From NCBI GenBank assembly GCA_036723735.1, contig DAIMGT010000095.1:1-10187 (forward strand): a stretch of 10,187 nt of DNA, written 5' to 3'. Positions 6,420-10,187 of the stretch are shown here, in pieces. The notes under the pieces were generated by a model. It worked only from the letters and a program-made list of their open reading frames with translations. It searched no databases and was not told the origin of the DNA. A program made the position numbers and the translations under genes. This stretch comes from UBA4656 sp002405525. Its GTDB lineage: Bacteria > Pseudomonadota > Gammaproteobacteria > Xanthomonadales > Ahniellaceae. Within the stretch, counting starts at the first letter, position 1; each line of letters begins with the position of its first letter.

Positions 6420-7877
6420 ATGACCGGCAACGCGGCGCCAGCGCCAAGCTTTCTCTGGCACGACTACGAAACCACTGGCGCCGACTCGCGCCGCGACCGG
6501 CCGCTGCAGTTCGCGGCCTGGCGCACCGGCCTCGACCTGGCGCCGGCAGCCGACCCTGTCGTGCTGTGGTGCGCGCCGCCACGCGACCGGCTTCCTGCGC
6601 CGGAAGCCGGGCTGGTTACCGGGCTGGTGCCGCAGGATGTCGCCGCCCGCGGCACCCATGAGGCTGCCTTCGCGGCGGCCGTCCACGCACAGCTCGCCGA
6701 GCCGGGCACCTGCGCCGCAGGCTGGAACTCGATCCGCTTCGACGACGAGTTCAGCCGCCATCTGCTGTACCGCAATTTCTTCGATCCGTACGCCCGCGAG
6801 TGGGAGCATGGGAATTCGCGCTGGGACCTGATCGACCTCGCGCGACTGTGTTATTCGCTGCGCCCGGGCGGCATCGAGTGGCCGCTGCGCGAGGACGGCG
6901 CGCCGAGCTTCCGGCTCGCCGACCTGGCGCGCGCCAACCGCCTGCTCGAGCATCGCGCACACGACGCGCTCGGTGATGTCGAGGCCACGCTTGCGCTGGC
7001 GCGCCTGCTGCGGGCGAAGCAGCCGCGGTTGTTCGACTGGCACTTCGGCCTGCGCTGGAAACGCCGCGCGCTGGAACTGCTGGACTGGGTCGGCATGACG
7101 CCGGTCGTGCACGCCTCGCAGCGATTCCCGGCCCAGCGCGGCTGCCTCGCAATGGTGGTGCCGCTTGCCGAACATCCGACCAACCGCAACGGCGTGATCG
7201 TCTACGACCTGGCCGTGCCGCCCGACGACCTGCTGGCCCTGCCGGCGGAAGAACTCGCCGATCGCGTGTTCACGCCGCGTGGCGACCTGCCCGAAGAGAT
7301 CGGTCGCGTTCCGCTGAAGACGGTGCACGCCAACCGCAGCCCGGCGCTGGCACCGGTCAGCACGCTGGCGGGCGTCGACACCGCCCGCATCGGGCTCGAT
7401 GTCGCGGCCTGCGAGCGGCACCTGTCGCGGCTCCGGGCAGCGGACGGTCTGGCTGCCAAGGTCCGTGCGGTGTTCGGCGCGGCCGAGCCGCGCCCGGCTG
7501 CCGCCGACCCGGAACTCGCGCTGTACGAAGGCTTCCTGCCCGACGGCGATCGGCCACTGCTGCGCCGCGTGCGCGCCACCCCGCCGGAGCGCCTCGGCAC
7601 CGACGATTTTCCGTTCAGCGATCCGCGCTACAGCGAACTGCTGTTCCGCTACCGCGCCGCGAACTGGCCCGACACCCTCAATCCGCCCGAGCGCGCGCGC
7701 TGGCGCGAGCAGTGTCGTCGGCGCTTGCTCGGCGTTGATCCGCTGGGCACGCCCGACCTTGCAAGCTACGAGGCCCGGATCGCCGCCCTGCGCGCGACTG
7801 CGACCGGGCCGCAGCACGCCCTGCTCGACCGCTACCTCGAGTGGGGGCGCAGCCTGAACGAAGAGTTCTCCGCATGA
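6420..7877 (+). CDS. sbcB: Exodeoxyribonuclease I (SbcB)
   Basis: Exonuclease I degrades single-stranded DNA 3' to 5' and acts in recombination and mismatch repair. The 485-residue protein has the DEDDh exonuclease core: D15 and E17 in WHDYETTG, D108 in GWNSIRFDDE, and H181 and D186 in EHRAHDALGDVEATLALA. These positions equal the catalytic positions of the E. coli enzyme. The SH3-like and C-terminal parts follow, with landmarks PLAEHPTNRNGVIVYDL, PLKTVHANRSPALAP, LYEGFLPDGDRPLLRR and LLFRYRAANWPDTL. The length is close to the family norm. It starts 44 bases after the GGDEF-EAL stop, has no ribosome site and may be leaderless. Its stop overlaps the next gene by 4 bases. There is no sign of damage. 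Confidence 0.95.
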   Translation: MTGNAAPAPSFLWHDYETTGADSRRDRPLQFAAWRTGLDLAPAADPVVLWCAPPRDRLPAPEAGLVTGLVPQDVAARGTHEAAFAAAVHAQLAEPGTCAAGWNSIRFDDEFSRHLLYRNFFDPYAREWEHGNSRWDLIDLARLCYSLRPGGIEWPLREDGAPSFRLADLARANRLLEHRAHDALGDVEATLALARLLRAKQPRLFDWHFGLRWKRRALELLDWVGMTPVVHASQRFPAQRGCLAMVVPLAEHPTNRNGVIVYDLAVPPDDLLALPAEELADRVFTPRGDLPEEIGRVPLKTVHANRSPALAPVSTLAGVDTARIGLDVAACERHLSRLRAADGLAAKVRAVFGAAEPRPAAADPELALYEGFLPDGDRPLLRRVRATPPERLGTDDFPFSDPRYSELLFRYRAANWPDTLNPPERARWREQCRRRLLGVDPLGTPDLASYEARIAALRATATGPQHALLDRYLEWGRSLNEEFSA

Positions 7878-8560
7878 CCACGCCCTGCTTTACACCCGCC
7901 GCGTTCACCTTCCTGCGCGCGCTGGCGCGCCACAACGACCGCAACTGGTTCGCGGCGAACAAGTCCCGCTACGACGAGCACGTCCGGCAGCCCTTCCTTT
8001 CGGTGATCGCCGCCATGGATGCGCCGCTGGCGAAGATCAGCCCCCACTATCGCGCGGACCCGCGCAAGGTCGGCGGCTCGCTCTTCCGCATCCAGCGCGA
8101 CACCCGCTTCTCCAACGACAAGTCGCCGTACAAGACGTGGTCGGGCGCGCGCTTCTTCCACGAGCGCGGGCGCGACGTCGAGGCGCCGTCGTTCTACCTG
8201 CACATGCAGCCGGGGGGCTGCTTCGTCGGTGCGGGGCTGTGGCATCCGGAGCCGCCGACCCTGCGCCGCATCCGCGACTTCATCGTCGACAACCCGACTG
8301 CGTGGACGGTGGCCACCCGCGCGCCGGCCTTCGTGCGGCGCTACGATTTCGCGGGCGAGTCGCTCGCGCGCGCGCCGCGCGGCTACGACCCTGCGCATCC
8401 GCTGATCGGGGACCTCAAGCGCAAGGGCTTCAGCGTGGTGGCGCCGCTCGACGATGCCGAAATGTGCTCGCCGCGCCTGCCGAACCTGCTCGCCTCGCAC
8501 TTCAAGGCGACCGCCCCGCTGGTCGACTACCTGTGCGCCGCGCTGGACCTGCCGTTCTGA
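7874..8560 (+). CDS. DUF2461 family protein (TIGR02453 type), function unknown
   Basis: The 228-residue protein matches the DUF2461 family. Visible landmarks are FTPAAFTFLRALARHNDRNW followed by FAANKSRYDEHVRQPF, then SLFRIQRDTRFSNDKSPYKT, FYLHMQPGGCFVGAGLWHPE and PHPLIGDLKRKGF-like sequence near residue 175 (here PAHPLIGDLKRKGF). The conserved basic stretch RIQRDTRFSNDKSPYK is the family hallmark. No membrane segment or signal peptide is present. The ATG at 7874 overlaps the sbcB stop (ATGA), so translation is probably coupled, and co-expression with a DNA repair exonuclease is the only functional hint. The biochemical role of the family is not established, to my knowledge. Confidence 0.9.
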   Translation: MTTPCFTPAAFTFLRALARHNDRNWFAANKSRYDEHVRQPFLSVIAAMDAPLAKISPHYRADPRKVGGSLFRIQRDTRFSNDKSPYKTWSGARFFHERGRDVEAPSFYLHMQPGGCFVGAGLWHPEPPTLRRIRDFIVDNPTAWTVATRAPAFVRRYDFAGESLARAPRGYDPAHPLIGDLKRKGFSVVAPLDDAEMCSPRLPNLLASHFKATAPLVDYLCAALDLPF

Positions 8561-8585
8561 CCTGCGCGACGGCGGCAGCGGGCTG

Positions 8586-9779
8586 ATGGCGCCGGTCCCC
8601 ACGCTGCGCCTGTCGGCGTTCTATTTCTTCTACCTCGCGGCGCTCGGGGCGTTCTCGCCCTACTTCCCGCTGTGGCTCGACCACCAGGGCCTGTCGGCGG
8701 TGGCGATCAGCGGGATGATGTCGTTGTGGTACGGCACGCGCGTGGTCTCGCCCAGCGCCTGGGGCCACCTGGTGCTGAGCTCGAAGCGGCCGATCCACTG
8801 GCTGCGCATCGGCGCGGCGCGCACCGTCCTGGCGTTCGCGGGCTTCCTGTGGCCGCAGGCGCCGCTGGTCGCGCTGTTGGCGGTGATGGCGGCGTTCAGC
8901 TTCTTCTACAACGCGATCATGCCGCAGTTCGAGGCGGTCACGCTGTCGAACCTCGCCGAGGCGCCACATCGCTACGGACGCATCCGGCTGTGGGGTTCGG
9001 TGGGTTTCCTGCTGACCGCGACCGCGCTCGGACCGCTGTTCGACCGCATCGGCATCGGCTGGCTGCCGTGGGTGATGCTGCCGATGTTCAGCCTGCTGCT
9101 GATCGCCGCGTTCGCCAACGACTACGGCCCCGCGCACCGCGACGACGGCCCGCGCGAGTCGCTGGCCAGCAGCCTGCGCCGCCCGGGCGTCGCCGCGCTG
9201 ATCGGCGCCGGGTTCCTGATGCAGGTCGCGCACGGGCCCTACTACGTGTTCTTCTCCCTGCACCTCGCCGAGGCCGGCTACAGCAAGGGCGCGCTGGGGC
9301 TGTTCTGGGCGATCGGCGTGCTGGCCGAGATCGTGATGTTCTGGTTCGCCGCGCGCCTGCTGGAGCGGCATGGCGCGGTTCGACTGATGCGCTGGTGCAT
9401 GGCGGCCGCGGTGCTGCGCTTCATCGCCACCGCGCTGGTGCCCGGTTCGGCGCTCGCGCTGTCGATCGCGCAGCTCGGCCACGCGCTGACCTTCGGCCTG
9501 TTCCATTCGGCTGGCATGCAGCGCACGGCGCGCCTGTTCCCGGGTCGCCTGCTCGGGCAGGGCCAGGGACTGCTGTACGGCCTTTCGTCCGGCCTCGGCG
9601 GCGTCACCGGCGCCCTGCTCGCGGGCCAGTTCTGGGGGCTCGGTGGGGGCCGCGCCGCCTTCCTGTTCGCCGCCGTCGCCGCGGCCGCGGGCCTGTGGCG
9701 CACGCTGCGCGCGATGCAGCCCGGTGATGCCGCGACGTGTCCACGCGACTTGCCGCTGGCGGGGGACGAGGCCTCCTGA
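8586..9779 (+). CDS. Major facilitator superfamily permease, HcaT-like (MFS_1_like)
   Basis: The 397-residue inner-membrane protein has about 12 hydrophobic segments. It starts LRLSAFYFFYLAALGAFSPY and FPLWLDHQGLSA, the N-terminal pattern of the MFS_1_like group that includes the E. coli 3-phenylpropionate carrier HcaT. Other landmarks are YGRIRLWGSVGFLLTATALG (about residues 133-152), a central charged loop at about 180-200, and GLFHSAGMQRTARLFPGRLL-GQGQGLLYGLSSGLGG in the C-terminal half. The ATG at 8586 follows the DUF2461 stop by 25 bases and has only a weak ribosome site, so it is probably the last gene of the sbcB unit. The substrate is unknown; the HcaT label describes family, not transport of aromatic acids. 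No catabolic genes are nearby to suggest a substrate. Confidence 0.88.
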   Translation: MAPVPTLRLSAFYFFYLAALGAFSPYFPLWLDHQGLSAVAISGMMSLWYGTRVVSPSAWGHLVLSSKRPIHWLRIGAARTVLAFAGFLWPQAPLVALLAVMAAFSFFYNAIMPQFEAVTLSNLAEAPHRYGRIRLWGSVGFLLTATALGPLFDRIGIGWLPWVMLPMFSLLLIAAFANDYGPAHRDDGPRESLASSLRRPGVAALIGAGFLMQVAHGPYYVFFSLHLAEAGYSKGALGLFWAIGVLAEIVMFWFAARLLERHGAVRLMRWCMAAAVLRFIATALVPGSALALSIAQLGHALTFGLFHSAGMQRTARLFPGRLLGQGQGLLYGLSSGLGGVTGALLAGQFWGLGGGRAAFLFAAVAAAAGLWRTLRAMQPGDAATCPRDLPLAGDEAS

Positions 9780-9947
9780 CGCCCCAAGAGCGCGCAACGC
9801 CGTCGAGTTGCGGGTACCGCGAACTCGCGCCTTCCCTGCCCTGCTACGACGCGACGCGATTGATCGTGCTTTGCGTTGAACGATCAGTTGCCCAAGAATG
9901 CTAGCTCGGTGATCGGAGTTGCAAACGCTCGTGTATCGGAGGCTTTC
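9780..9947. promoter_or_regulatory. Intergenic region with TGATCG half-sites upstream of the HNH-like gene
   Basis: TGATCGT (9861-9867) and ACGATCA (9880-9886) form a perfect 7-base inverted repeat with a 12-base centre. A third half-site TGATCG lies at 9910-9915. No T-tract follows the hairpin, so it does not look like an intrinsic terminator for the permease gene; an operator is possible. No clear sigma-70 pair is visible. From about 9850 the sequence is noticeably less GC-rich than the rest of the window. Confidence 0.35.
9938..9947 (+). promoter_or_regulatory. Strong ribosome binding site of the HNH-like gene
   Basis: GGAGG at 9938-9942 lies 5 bases before the ATG at 9948. This fixes the start of the split gene and shows that its short first frame is meant to be translated. 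Confidence 0.75.
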
Positions 9948-10187
9948 ATGGGCGCAGGCACGAAAAAGAAGCAGCGGTTCTTGAAGGAGCATCCTTGACT
10001 GCGCATTCTGCGGTGGCACCTCTGCCGCAACCTGCGTCGAGCATTGCCCGCCGCGGGCGATGTTTCAGTACAGGATCGGGCCGGAAGCGCTTGAGTTTCC
10101 TTCGTGTGACCGTTGCAATCATGGAACAAGTAAGCCTCTCTTGAAATCCGAGTGGGTAATCTGCCCCCGCCTGAACGGACCGCGGAG
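9948..10187 (+). CDS. HNH-like Cys-rich protein, split by a UGA with +1 continuation (recoded or frameshifted), cut by the right edge
   Basis: The first frame starts at ATG 9948 behind a strong ribosome site and reads MGAGTKKKQRFLKEHP, then stops at TGA 9996-9998. In the +1 frame from 9997 the protein continues DCAFCGGTSAATCVEHCPPR, AMFQYRIGPEALEFPSCDRC and NHGTSKPLLKSEWVICPR up to the edge. The joined product resembles small HNH-type proteins with C-x2-C, an E-H-x-P-P-R motif and F-P-x-C-x3-C-N, so a zinc-bound HNH-like fold is likely. Whether it cuts nucleic acid is unknown. In the second frame a stop lies at 9982-9984 and no start codon precedes the cysteines, so that part cannot be made alone. 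The shift must fall within 9985-9998. Codon use is less GC-rich than in the neighbours, which suggests acquisition. It may be a pseudogene, a read error or a recoded gene. The C-terminus is missing. Confidence 0.6.
9984..9999 (+). promoter_or_regulatory. Candidate programmed +1 frameshift site with the layout of the prfB (RF2) site
   Basis: The sequence AAGGAGCATCCTTGAC is read AAG GAG CAT CCT TGA C in the first frame. The E. coli prfB site reads AGG GGG TAT CTT TGA C. Both have a Shine-Dalgarno-like hexamer, one 3-base spacer codon, a pyrimidine-rich P-site codon ending in T, UGA, and a following C. Skipping one T joins the two halves of the HNH-like protein as HPDCAFC. The match in layout is seen directly; recoding is inferred. 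A caution: tRNA-Pro re-pairing from CCU to CUU gives a U-G pair in the middle position, probably less efficient than the CUU to UUU slip of prfB. Confidence 0.4.

Noticed and set aside
9875..9881. GTTGAAC, which fits the integron core-site consensus GTTRRRY
   Set aside because: I found no matching RYYYAAC partner or attC-like paired arms upstream. A 7-base degenerate match is expected by chance.
9861..9886. TGATCGT/ACGATCA hairpin as a terminator for the permease gene
   Set aside because: It is only 7 base pairs with a 12-base loop and no T-tract follows. An operator-like repeat is the better reading.
9962..9968. G-AAA-AAG as a -1 slippery heptamer in the HNH-like gene
   Set aside because: The second half of the protein is in the +1 frame, so a -1 shift here would not reach it.

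Overview
The window comes from a GC-rich proteobacterium. The gene set (sdhAF4-sdhC-sdhD-sdhA facing ygfZ, then a PhnD-like periplasmic protein, a FimX-like c-di-GMP protein and sbcB) and the codon use suggest a gammaproteobacterium of the Lysobacterales (Xanthomonadales). That placement is an inference from gene order and protein style, not from a search.

Layout. Positions 1-1765 are on the minus strand and hold the start of a succinate dehydrogenase operon, transcribed leftwards: the assembly factor sdhAF4 (a 58-residue gene that is easily missed), sdhC, sdhD and the N-terminal 250 codons of sdhA, which runs off the left edge. Diverging from it on the plus strand, after a gap of only about 27 bases, is ygfZ, a folate-binding Fe-S maturation protein. 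So the gene pair that opens this locus serves maturation of complex II and other Fe-S enzymes. Next comes an exported PhnD-like solute-binding protein (2769-3596), a 214-base intergenic stretch full of inverted repeats, and an 854-residue REC-REC-PAS-GGDEF-EAL protein (3811-6375). Its cyclase and phosphodiesterase motifs are degenerate in the manner of FimX. A three-gene plus-strand unit follows: sbcB (exonuclease I), a DUF2461 gene overlapping it by 4 bases, and an MFS/HcaT-like permease. The last 400 bases leave this housekeeping block. They hold a visibly less GC-rich accessory gene for a Cys-rich, HNH-like protein that is cut by the right edge.

Main point of interest. The HNH-like gene is split by an in-frame UGA after codon 16, and the rest of the protein continues in the +1 frame. 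The junction is AAGGAG-CAT-CCT-TGA-C. This has the same layout as the programmed +1 frameshift site of the release factor 2 gene prfB: a Shine-Dalgarno-like hexamer, one spacer codon, a slippery codon, then UGA C. It is either a new RF2-type recoding site in a nuclease-like accessory gene or a one-base indel that happens to look like one. Other points worth a look are a patch of rare codons inside the EAL domain, back-to-back Shine-Dalgarno sites between sdhAF4 and ygfZ, and a probable leaderless start of sbcB.
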